Origin: an uncultured Collinsella sp.
GTDB taxonomy: Bacteria; Actinomycetota; Coriobacteriia; Coriobacteriales; Coriobacteriaceae
DNA length: 24,102 bases
Reading direction: 5' to 3'
Assembly: GCA_900545615.1 (NCBI GenBank)
Contig: UQZM01000031.1
Span: forward strand, 1 to 24,102
Shown here: in pieces, positions 15,255-21,741 of the stretch
Numbering within the stretch: position 1 is the stretch's first letter
How the letters are laid out: each line of letters starts with the position of its first letter
Program-made: the position numbers and the translations under genes
The notes under the pieces: model-generated
What the model saw: only the letters and a program-made list of their open reading frames with translations
Databases searched by the model: none
What the model was told of the DNA's origin: nothing

Positions 15255-16316
15255 TTAGTAGTCGAACTGGTGGTAGTAGCGGCGGTACTTGAGGTTGTGC
15301 TTGGTGACCAGCTCGTAGTTGCGCGAGAGGCGGTCGGTGGTCAGCACGGACAGGATCCACGGCGACACGATGACGCGGAAGTCGTCGTCCAGGCCCGGGA
15401 TCGCGTACTCGGCGGTGTCGATGATGACGTAGTCCTCGTCGCCGGTCACGCCGCTGGTGAGGAAGGCGCGGACGCGCTCGTCGAGGGCGCGGCACTCGTC
15501 CTCTCCCATGAACAGGAACACCGGGACGCCGGGCTCGAGCAGCTCGAGCGTGCCGTGGAAGAAGTCGTGCGAGGTGATGTGGCGGATGCGCTTCCACTGC
15601 ATCTCCTCGAGCAGGCACATGGAGTACAGGATGGTCTCGCCCCACAGCGCGCCCGAGCCGATGAACATGGTGTAGTCGGCCAGCGCGTACTTCCTGGCGA
15701 GCTCCTCGGCGCGCGGCTCGAAGCGCTTGCGGATGTCGAGCATGTCCTTCCAGACGTCCTTCGTCTGCTCGATGAACAGGTCGAACTTGGGGAAGCAGCC
15801 GCGGCGGTTGAGCAGGCGCAGGCCGAAGCAGTCGGCGAGGTAGTAGCCCTTCTCGCAGCCGCCGGCGCCGTGGTCGGAGGCCATCATGACGCAGTTCTCG
15901 GCGCCCACGGCCTGCCCGATCTTGCCCTCGGGGTTGGTCATGGCGAAGACGCGCACGCCCATCTCCCTCATCTTGCCGACGGCCTCGAGCACCTCGGGGG
16001 TGGTGCCGGACTCGGAGGCGGTCAGCACGACGGATTTGTCGGTCATGCGCTTGTGGCCCATGACGTTCCACTCGGCGGCGTGGATCAGGTAGACCTCGAG
16101 GTCGCGGTCGCCGAACTTGTTCATGAGGTACTCGAGCTGCATGAACTCGTCCCAGGTGCCGCCGACGCCCATCAGGAAGACGGCGTCGTAGCCCTCCTCG
16201 TGCACGCGGTCGGCCAGGGCGGTCATCTTCTTGCCGGCCTCGTAGACGTTCCTGCCGTCCTCGAGGTAGCCCTCCTGGTCGAAGTGCATGATCTCGATCT
16301 TCTCGGTCTCCTTCAT
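15255..16316 (-). CDS. SIS-domain fructosamine-6-phosphate deglycase-like protein, copy A
   Basis: 353-residue double-SIS protein of the FrlB/GfrF type, expected to split a 6-phosphorylated fructosamine or glucosamine-amino acid adduct into glucose 6-phosphate and an amino acid. First SIS domain about 40-170: FLMGVGGTWDEF (47-58), the sugar-phosphate loop LTASESGTTPE (98-108). Second about 205-340: FIGSGALWGE (218-227) and the catalytic-region TSHDFFHGTLE (248-258). Start at 16316 has GGGAGGA 6 nt upstream; the ORF can be read 31 codons further but those codons overlap the promoter. It is base-for-base identical to copy B (20404-21465) and nearly every codon ends in G or C, unlike its neighbours. 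It has its own promoter region and terminator, so it is probably monocistronic. GfrE versus GfrF versus FrlB specificity cannot be assigned. Confidence 0.85.
   Translation of the reverse strand: MKETEKIEIMHFDQEGYLEDGRNVYEAGKKMTALADRVHEEGYDAVFLMGVGGTWDEFMQLEYLMNKFGDRDLEVYLIHAAEWNVMGHKRMTDKSVVLTASESGTTPEVLEAVGKMREMGVRVFAMTNPEGKIGQAVGAENCVMMASDHGAGGCEKGYYLADCFGLRLLNRRGCFPKFDLFIEQTKDVWKDMLDIRKRFEPRAEELARKYALADYTMFIGSGALWGETILYSMCLLEEMQWKRIRHITSHDFFHGTLELLEPGVPVFLFMGEDECRALDERVRAFLTSGVTGDEDYVIIDTAEYAIPGLDDDFRVIVSPWILSVLTTDRLSRNYELVTKHNLKYRRYYHQFDY
15255..16316 (-). repeat. 1062-bp exact duplication, copy A
   Basis: Identical to 20404-21465 at all 1062 positions when compared line by line. Identity begins at the stop codon and ends at the start codon; bases on both outer sides differ immediately. 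Confidence 0.97.
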
Positions 16317-16367
16317 GTGTGTCCTCCCATCACATGTGCGCAATTCTATACATCGCGCTTCTTGCTG

Positions 16368-16440
16368 ATACCAATTATAGCCATACGATTGCTTGTTATT
16401 TAATACCAATCCAAACTCACGGAGATTTGCGGCGAACGGT
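16368..16440 (-). promoter_or_regulatory. Promoter and operator region of SIS copy A
   Basis: Two ATACCAA boxes (plus-strand reading) at 16368-16374 and 16403-16409, 35 nt start to start. Between them, on the minus strand, is a consensus TATAAT (16374-16379), so one box overlaps the downstream edge of the -10 and the other lies at the -35 region. GAACGGT follows at 16434-16440. The same layout recurs at 19269-19341 and 21585-21660. Confidence 0.65.
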
Positions 16441-16529
16441 CGGTTTCCTCGCCCGAGTGGTATTACAACGCCAATAGTTGTCTATTTCGAGCGCTACTGC
16501 CAACGGGTTCCCCACAACTCGCCAGCTAT

Positions 16530-16571
16530 AAAAGCGTTGCGCCAGACCCGCCCAAGCGTTTCCGGCGCAAC
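16530..16571 (-). terminator. Terminator after the FrlC-like gene
   Basis: Minus strand: perfect 8-bp stem GTTGCGCC / GGCGCAAC with a 20-nt loop, then GCTTTTATAG. It is 13 nt past the stop codon of the epimerase-like gene, so copy A downstream is expected to depend on its own promoter. Confidence 0.7.
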
Positions 16572-16583
16572 CGCGCAGTTTAG

Positions 16584-17429
16584 TTATTCGGCTTCCATCT
16601 CCGCTGTCACACGGCGATACATCTCGATAACCTGAGTCGTCGCCTTGGACGGATCCTGATAGTAGCGGCCATCACACGTCTCGGCCGAGACATAGCCCGT
16701 ATAGCCGTGGCGCATGAGTGCCTCGAGGTCGGCACGCATATCACGCTCGCCGTCGCCCCAGGCAAGATGCGTCGTGCCGCCGCCCACATCTACAAAGTGG
16801 GTGTGAACGATCTTGTCGCCCAAAACCTCAAAGTAGCCGTCGATCGTGTCGCCGGCAACTTCCATGGCGCCAAAGTCGATACAGGCCTTCAGGTTGGGAC
16901 GATCGACCGCCTCGAGGATGCGCGCGACATCCTGTGCGGTGTTGACCAACACGGACTCCGACGGCTGCAGGGCCTCGAGCGCGACGCGAATACCGCGCGT
17001 ATCGGCGTAGGCGCACACCGAGCGCAGCATGGCAACGCTGCGGGCCCAGGCGTCCTCAGCCGGCTCGTCCAGATAGGCCCAACCACTCGTCACCAGAATC
17101 TGCGGCACGCCCAACTCAACGGCAACGTCGATCACATTCTTAAAGTACGAGAGGATGCGTTTTTGGCCCGCCTCACCGCGCACCGCGACGTTCCACGGCT
17201 TGGGGTTGTTCTGCTCGGGGCACACGCACACGATCTTGATACCGTATTGGGCGGCAAGATCGCGAATCTTATCCACCGAATCGTGCTCATGGCAATCCAC
17301 ATACAGGTGCATCGAGCCGGTCCACAGCTCGATATTGCGATAGCCGGCCTCACCTGCAGCCTTAAAAAACGTCTCGATGCTGTAGTAACGATGGTTGATG
17401 TTCATGAGCGAAAGCTCGGGTACGACCAT
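16584..17429 (-). CDS. FrlC-like sugar phosphate isomerase/epimerase (xylose isomerase-like TIM barrel)
   Basis: 281-residue member of the AP-endonuclease-2 / xylose-isomerase-like barrel family, nearest in look to fructoselysine 3-epimerase FrlC. Candidate metal ligands are Glu152 (VALEALQP), Asp185 (ACIDFGAM), His211 (VHTHFVDV) and Glu250 (YVSAETCDG); SLMNINHRYYSIETFF and NIELWTGSMHLY open the barrel. In E. coli FrlC feeds psicoselysine into the fructoselysine route. Here uptake is by a phosphorylating PTS, so the substrate may be a phosphorylated epimer. ATG at 17429 has AGGGGAG about 4-5 nt upstream. It lies 111 nt after EIID, with a terminator-like hairpin in between. Confidence 0.8.
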   Translation of the reverse strand: MVVPELSLMNINHRYYSIETFFKAAGEAGYRNIELWTGSMHLYVDCHEHDSVDKIRDLAAQYGIKIVCVCPEQNNPKPWNVAVRGEAGQKRILSYFKNVIDVAVELGVPQILVTSGWAYLDEPAEDAWARSVAMLRSVCAYADTRGIRVALEALQPSESVLVNTAQDVARILEAVDRPNLKACIDFGAMEVAGDTIDGYFEVLGDKIVHTHFVDVGGGTTHLAWGDGERDMRADLEALMRHGYTGYVSAETCDGRYYQDPSKATTQVIEMYRRVTAEMEAE

Positions 17430-17455
17430 AGCCCTCCCCTTTCGTACGGAGTTTT

Positions 17456-17492
17456 AAAAAACAGGGGGCCGCCGCAGATGCGACAAGCCCCC
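17456..17492 (-). terminator. Internal terminator between EIID and the FrlC-like gene
   Basis: Minus strand: stem GGGGGC / GCCCCC with an inner CGCA/TGCG stem, followed by TGTTTTTT. Shape and T-run are those of an efficient intrinsic terminator, yet no promoter is evident between it and the next gene, so partial read-through is the simplest reading. Confidence 0.75.
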
Positions 17493-17540
17493 AAAGATCG
17501 ACGCAACCGTTAGACGCGATGGAAGCGCGATTCGAACATA

Positions 17541-18365
17541 TTAGGCAAGCACGCCAAAGTAAGCGCCGATGATGCCCACGACCATGGTGCAGAGGATCAG
17601 GACCATCGGGTTGATCTTCTTGGAGAGCAGCCAGTAGTAGAGCCAGAAGGCGGCCATACCGAGCATACCGGGCATGATGCCGTCCAGGATGTCCTGGAGA
17701 GTCTGGGCGGAGTCGCCCTGACCAATGGCGATGGGCAACGAAGCCCAGAACATGTCCTTGCTCATGGCGCCGACGACCATGACGCCGACAATGCCGACGC
17801 AGGCCATGATCTTTTGCATCAGGCCGGTCTTCTGAGCCTCGTCGAGGAAGCCAATGCCTAGCTCATAACCCTTGATAGCGCCAAAGATACGAATCAGGAA
17901 CGCCGGGATGTTGTAGACGAGCAGGAAGGCGATGGGGCCAAAGACGTTGCCGGCCTGGCACAGGCTGATGCCCACGGCAGCGGCGACGACGCGCAGGGTG
18001 GACAGGAAGAAGGAGTCACCCAGGCCGGAAAGCGGACCCATGAGGGCGGCCTTGATGTCGTTGACGCTCTCGGGCTCAACCTCGCCACGAGCGACCTTTT
18101 CTTCCATGGCCATCGCGATGCCACCCACGAAGGGAGCGAGCTGCGGGGTGATGTTGAAGAATGCGCTGTGACGGTGCAAGGCCTCGGCGTAATCATCGGG
18201 ACGGCCGGCATAGATCTTCTTGAGCATGTTGGCGACCATCAGGCAGAAGGCAATGTTCATCTGCTTGTAGTAGGTCCAGGAGAATTCCATGCCCAGGGCG
18301 CCGGTGTTCACGGCGCTCTTAATGAGGTCGGAGCGAGTAATCTGGTTCTCGGAATTAGAAGTCAT
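17541..18365 (-). CDS. PTS mannose/fructose/sorbose-family EIID component
   Basis: 274-residue membrane subunit that with EIIC forms the sugar channel. Typical opening ITRSDLIKSAVNTGALGMEFSWTYYKQMNIAFCLMVANMLKKIY, then the HRHSAFFNITPQLAPFVGGIAMAMEE block and GPLSGLGDSFF, and hydrophobic C-terminal helices ending GIIGAYFGVLA. ATG at 18365 is chosen because AAGGGG lies 9 nt upstream; an in-frame ATG at 18374 directly abuts that sequence. It overlaps the EIIC end by 11 nt, so the two are translated together, as is usual for this complex. Confidence 0.93.
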   Translation of the reverse strand: MTSNSENQITRSDLIKSAVNTGALGMEFSWTYYKQMNIAFCLMVANMLKKIYAGRPDDYAEALHRHSAFFNITPQLAPFVGGIAMAMEEKVARGEVEPESVNDIKAALMGPLSGLGDSFFLSTLRVVAAAVGISLCQAGNVFGPIAFLLVYNIPAFLIRIFGAIKGYELGIGFLDEAQKTGLMQKIMACVGIVGVMVVGAMSKDMFWASLPIAIGQGDSAQTLQDILDGIMPGMLGMAAFWLYYWLLSKKINPMVLILCTMVVGIIGAYFGVLA

Positions 18366-19128
18366 CGTCCTCATCCCCTTCCACAGAAAGCTGGGACTGG
18401 GCGCCACCAAGGCCCAGCAGGTCGTACTTGTCGATGCCGATGATGATTGCGATCAGGGCGACGCCGAGGACGGGCACGTTGGCATAGGAGCACAGCAGGA
18501 AGCCCAGGAAGTAGAACGGCACGAGCTGCTTGGTAAGCACCAGACGGCCGAGCATGGCGAAGCCCATGGCAGGCAGGATGTTGGCTGCGACGCCAAAGCC
18601 ATCGAGGACGAACGTCGGGATGAAGTCGAGCAGGCCCTGAACGGCGTCGGCACCCAGATAGAAGGAGACCGAGCACAGGATAAAGGCCAGGACGACAATC
18701 ACGAGACCGATAATCCAGTGCATAGCGTAGATACCCTTGAGGTTACCCTTGCTGGCAAAGACGTCGGCACGGTCGACCAGAAGGGGCATACCGGCGTTGA
18801 CGACGTTCTTAATGGCCAAGCACAGAGTGGCGATGGGCATCGCGAGCGCGATAGCGGCCTCGGTGCTCTGACCCAGCTGAATAGCGAAGGCGCAGGCGAG
18901 CACACCGCCAATACACTCATCGGGCGGCACGTAAGCGCCGATGGAGATTGAACCCATGAAGAGCAGCTCGAGGCTCGCACCGATGGCGAGGCCGGACTGC
19001 AGGTCCCCGAGGACTATGCCGACGAGCGGGCACAGAACGATCGGGCGGAACGCATAGAGCGTACCGAGCTGATAATCGAGCTTACCGAAGGCAGCGATAA
19101 GTCCGATGAGGATCGCTTGAACAAGCAT
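18355..19128 (-). CDS. PTS mannose/fructose/sorbose-family EIIC component
   Basis: 257-residue integral membrane subunit with about seven to eight hydrophobic stretches. Family features: QAILIGLIAAFGKLDYQLG, RPIVLCPLVGIVLGDLQSGLAIGASLELLFMGSISIGAYVPPDE and LDGFGVAANILPAMGFAMLG. The C-terminus is acidic (SVEGDEDDDF). ATG at 19128 has AAGGGAGG 4 nt upstream; the frame is open for 31 more codons back to a TTG within the leader, without support. First gene of the transcript that continues into EIID, behind a long structured leader. Confidence 0.93.
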   Translation of the reverse strand: MLVQAILIGLIAAFGKLDYQLGTLYAFRPIVLCPLVGIVLGDLQSGLAIGASLELLFMGSISIGAYVPPDECIGGVLACAFAIQLGQSTEAAIALAMPIATLCLAIKNVVNAGMPLLVDRADVFASKGNLKGIYAMHWIIGLVIVVLAFILCSVSFYLGADAVQGLLDFIPTFVLDGFGVAANILPAMGFAMLGRLVLTKQLVPFYFLGFLLCSYANVPVLGVALIAIIIGIDKYDLLGLGGAQSQLSVEGDEDDDF

Positions 19129-19161
19129 TGTTCCTCCCTTTGATCCCTCTTGGATCCGCGC

Positions 19162-19209
19162 GGCGATTCCCGACTTGTCAGCGCGCCCTTTTCCATGCCG
19201 ACAATCGCC
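19162..19209 (-). other. Structured leader of the EIIC-EIID transcript
   Basis: GGCGATT and its complement AATCGCC (19162-19168, 19203-19209) pair, with an inner TTGTC/GACAA, within the stretch between promoter and EIIC start. Further upstream at about 19225-19259 a second dyad built on ACCGGT lies just after the predicted transcription start. The leader is about 140 nt long, more than needed for a ribosome site. Confidence 0.4.
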
Positions 19210-19268
19210 TAGACAGATCAAGCTTGTACCGGTGTGCTGTTAACACCTAAACCGGTGCAAATGATTTG

Positions 19269-19341
19269 ATACCAATTATATAGTCATGAGAAAACTATTT
19301 AATACCAATCGCTCAACGGGCGTGTACTCCCGGTGAACGGT
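19269..19341 (-). promoter_or_regulatory. Promoter and operator region of EIIC-EIID
   Basis: ATACCAA boxes at 19269-19275 and 19302-19308 (plus-strand reading), 33 nt apart, with a consensus TATAAT on the minus strand at 19275-19280 between them. GAACGGT follows at 19335-19341. It lies in the 294-bp gap between EIIB and EIIC, so the four PTS subunits are split over two transcripts. Confidence 0.65.
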
Positions 19342-19388
19342 AGATGGGGGTAACGGGTAAAGCGTTTATCCGGTACGCCCACGAATAG

Positions 19389-19411
19389 GGGCGGCGCCGT
19401 GCGCGCCGCCC
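19389..19411 (-). terminator. GC-rich hairpin after EIIB, possible weak terminator
   Basis: Perfect 9-bp stem GGGCGGCGC / GCGCCGCCC with a 5-nt loop, 12 nt past the EIIB stop codon. No T-run follows on the minus strand (CCTATTCG), so termination may be weak or the hairpin may protect the mRNA 3' end. Confidence 0.5.
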
Positions 19412-19422
19412 GTGGTTCCCAA

Positions 19423-19905
19423 TTAGAGGGCGCTTAGGGCATCGACCTTGGGGTCGTCGGCCAGAGCGCGAATCTCGACCTCGACACCGCGGCCGACGAG
19501 CTCACGAATGTCCTCTTCCTCGGCAGCAGTCACAAAGATCTGGCGGGAGATCTTACGGGCATCGGGACGCTGCTCGTCCTTGGACTTGGTGTTGCCCAGG
19601 TTGATGGAGGTGATCTGCGGGCAGCCGTCGACAAGCTGCTTGGCCTCGGCGATGCTGGCGACGCAGATGATCATCTTGTACTTATCGGTAACACCGGAGT
19701 TGATGGCCTCGATGGCGTGCTCCATGTCCTTGATGACGAGCTTGACGTTGGCCGGCTTTCCCATCTTGAGCGTAGTCTTCCAGACGGGATCGTTGGCAAC
19801 CTTGTCGCCAACGCAGAAGATGCAGTCAGAGCCCAAGCCCTGGACCCAAGAGACGGCCACCTGGCCATGAAGCAGACGATGGTCGACGCGAAGCAGTTGA
19901 ATCAT
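19423..19905 (-). CDS. PTS mannose/fructose/sorbose-family EIIB component
   Basis: 160-residue cytoplasmic phosphotransfer subunit that takes phosphate from EIIA and passes it to the sugar. The active-site motif RVDHRLLHGQV is at 6-16; by family alignment His13 is the phosphorylated residue. The remainder (VGDKVANDPVWKTTLKMGKP, KYKMIICVASIAEAKQLVDG, INLGNTKSKDEQ) is typical of the family. ATG at 19905 has GGGGG about 6-7 nt upstream. It lies 57 nt after EIIA and ends the first transcript of the island. Confidence 0.95.
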   Translation of the reverse strand: MIQLLRVDHRLLHGQVAVSWVQGLGSDCIFCVGDKVANDPVWKTTLKMGKPANVKLVIKDMEHAIEAINSGVTDKYKMIICVASIAEAKQLVDGCPQITSINLGNTKSKDEQRPDARKISRQIFVTAAEEEDIRELVGRGVEVEIRALADDPKVDALSAL

Positions 19906-19962
19906 GATTGACCCCCAAAGGTCTCATGCCGGAAACCCGGCCCCATTAATAGCAGGCGGTGA

Positions 19963-20382
19963 CTAGAACTCTTCCTCGTCATCCGCATCGGTCAGCAGGT
20001 CGTTGACAAACTTGACGCGCGTGTCGTCAGCCGCGAGGATCTCGCGGATAACCTGATCGGCGGGAGCCTCCTGGTCCGAAAAGAGCAGCTGGATCAGCAG
20101 CGGCAGATTCATGTTGGCAACCAGGTGGGTGTTGGGGCGCGTCTGGACGATCTTGGTGAACTCGTTGTTGACGCTGCCGCCAAACAGGTCGGTGCACACG
20201 ATTACGTCGTCGGCGGGGTCGAAGGTCGCCAGGAGCTTGGCGGCCTCCTCGGCGACGTCGGTGCGGCCGTCGACAAACATCGACAGGTCGTGGACGTTAT
20301 CGCGCGCGCCCGAGAGCAGCTCGGTGCTCTCCTTGATGCCGGTCGCAAAATGCGCGTGGCTGGCGAAGATGTATTGCCTCAT
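19963..20382 (-). CDS. PTS mannose/fructose/sorbose-family EIIA component
   Basis: 139-residue cytoplasmic EIIA that accepts phosphate from HPr. MRQYIFASHAHFATGIKES aligns with the EIIA-man N-terminus; His9 is the probable phosphorylation site, with His11 a less likely alternative. DVIVCTDLFGGSVNNEF is the conserved helix-capping block. The acidic tail (DADDEEEF) is unusual and resembles the acidic EIIC end. Start at 20382; a TTG five codons earlier would place the Shine-Dalgarno inside the coding region. It begins 21 nt after the stop of SIS copy B and is co-transcribed with it. Confidence 0.93.
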   Translation of the reverse strand: MRQYIFASHAHFATGIKESTELLSGARDNVHDLSMFVDGRTDVAEEAAKLLATFDPADDVIVCTDLFGGSVNNEFTKIVQTRPNTHLVANMNLPLLIQLLFSDQEAPADQVIREILAADDTRVKFVNDLLTDADDEEEF

Positions 20383-20403
20383 TGCGGTTTCCCCCAAATG
20401 AAA

Positions 20404-21465
20404 TTAGTAGTCGAACTGGTGGTAGTAGCGGCGGTACTTGAGGTTGTGCTTGGTGACCAGCTCGTAGTTGCGCGAGAGGCGGTCGGTGGTCAGCACGGAC
20501 AGGATCCACGGCGACACGATGACGCGGAAGTCGTCGTCCAGGCCCGGGATCGCGTACTCGGCGGTGTCGATGATGACGTAGTCCTCGTCGCCGGTCACGC
20601 CGCTGGTGAGGAAGGCGCGGACGCGCTCGTCGAGGGCGCGGCACTCGTCCTCTCCCATGAACAGGAACACCGGGACGCCGGGCTCGAGCAGCTCGAGCGT
20701 GCCGTGGAAGAAGTCGTGCGAGGTGATGTGGCGGATGCGCTTCCACTGCATCTCCTCGAGCAGGCACATGGAGTACAGGATGGTCTCGCCCCACAGCGCG
20801 CCCGAGCCGATGAACATGGTGTAGTCGGCCAGCGCGTACTTCCTGGCGAGCTCCTCGGCGCGCGGCTCGAAGCGCTTGCGGATGTCGAGCATGTCCTTCC
20901 AGACGTCCTTCGTCTGCTCGATGAACAGGTCGAACTTGGGGAAGCAGCCGCGGCGGTTGAGCAGGCGCAGGCCGAAGCAGTCGGCGAGGTAGTAGCCCTT
21001 CTCGCAGCCGCCGGCGCCGTGGTCGGAGGCCATCATGACGCAGTTCTCGGCGCCCACGGCCTGCCCGATCTTGCCCTCGGGGTTGGTCATGGCGAAGACG
21101 CGCACGCCCATCTCCCTCATCTTGCCGACGGCCTCGAGCACCTCGGGGGTGGTGCCGGACTCGGAGGCGGTCAGCACGACGGATTTGTCGGTCATGCGCT
21201 TGTGGCCCATGACGTTCCACTCGGCGGCGTGGATCAGGTAGACCTCGAGGTCGCGGTCGCCGAACTTGTTCATGAGGTACTCGAGCTGCATGAACTCGTC
21301 CCAGGTGCCGCCGACGCCCATCAGGAAGACGGCGTCGTAGCCCTCCTCGTGCACGCGGTCGGCCAGGGCGGTCATCTTCTTGCCGGCCTCGTAGACGTTC
21401 CTGCCGTCCTCGAGGTAGCCCTCCTGGTCGAAGTGCATGATCTCGATCTTCTCGGTCTCCTTCAT
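20404..21465 (-). CDS. SIS-domain fructosamine-6-phosphate deglycase-like protein, copy B
   Basis: 353 residues, identical in protein and DNA to copy A at 15255-16316, with the same two SIS domains (GVGGTWDEF, SESGTTPE, GSGALWGE). Here it is the first gene of an operon with EIIA and EIIB, so it is probably the copy made together with the transporter. Its ribosome site differs from that of copy A: AAAGGAG 6 nt before the ATG at 21465. Third positions are almost all G or C (exceptions seen include one AAA and one GGA), and AGG arginine codons occur, in contrast to the T- and A-ending codons common in the adjoining EIIA, EIIB and regulators. The predicted role is cleavage of the PTS-phosphorylated fructosamine. 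Confidence 0.85.
   Translation of the reverse strand: MKETEKIEIMHFDQEGYLEDGRNVYEAGKKMTALADRVHEEGYDAVFLMGVGGTWDEFMQLEYLMNKFGDRDLEVYLIHAAEWNVMGHKRMTDKSVVLTASESGTTPEVLEAVGKMREMGVRVFAMTNPEGKIGQAVGAENCVMMASDHGAGGCEKGYYLADCFGLRLLNRRGCFPKFDLFIEQTKDVWKDMLDIRKRFEPRAEELARKYALADYTMFIGSGALWGETILYSMCLLEEMQWKRIRHITSHDFFHGTLELLEPGVPVFLFMGEDECRALDERVRAFLTSGVTGDEDYVIIDTAEYAIPGLDDDFRVIVSPWILSVLTTDRLSRNYELVTKHNLKYRRYYHQFDY
20404..21465 (-). repeat. 1062-bp exact duplication, copy B
   Basis: Partner of 15255-16316. It is in direct orientation, 5149 bp away, so recombination between the two copies would delete EIIA, EIIB, EIIC, EIID and the epimerase gene. Confidence 0.97.
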
Positions 21466-21584
21466 TCCCGCTCCTTTCACGAGCAGTTTGAATTGTCGCA
21501 CGGAATGAACGGGCTTGCCGCCCCGTCGCACCGCTTAACCTTGTGGACATCTTGGCCCCAAGCTCAACAATTCAAAGGTTCTTA

Positions 21585-21660
21585 ATACCAGTGAACGATT
21601 ACAGGTTAGCCGTTTTTAATACCGATTTTTCGATTTAATCCTCCTCTCTCGGTAGACGGT
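21585..21660 (-). promoter_or_regulatory. Promoter and operator region of the SIS-B/EIIA/EIIB operon
   Basis: ATACCA at 21585-21590 and ATACCG at 21619-21624 (plus-strand reading), 34 nt apart, and AGACGGT at 21654-21660. It matches the other two regulatory regions but lacks a consensus TATAAT; TGTAAT on the minus strand between the boxes may serve. A small dyad GGTCAGTTTTGACC overlaps the distal motif (21658-21671). About 120 nt of leader separates this from the start codon. Confidence 0.55.
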
Positions 21661-21698
21661 CAGTTTTGACCGCTCATCGGTCGAGCGGCACATGTCCT

Positions 21699-21735
21699 AA
21701 AAAAACGAGCGTCCTCGCCGTGCGCAAGGACGTTC
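21699..21735 (-). terminator. Terminator after the GntR pair
   Basis: Minus strand: CGTCCT / AGGACG stem extended by weaker pairs around a GC-rich loop, then CTCGTTTTTTT. It starts 6 nt after the regulator stop codon, separating the regulator genes from the operon they probably control. Confidence 0.82.
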
Positions 21736-21741
21736 TAGATA

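Noticed and set aside
15255..21465. The duplicated SIS gene as an insertion sequence or composite transposon
   Set aside because: No transposase, terminal inverted repeats or target-site duplications border either copy.
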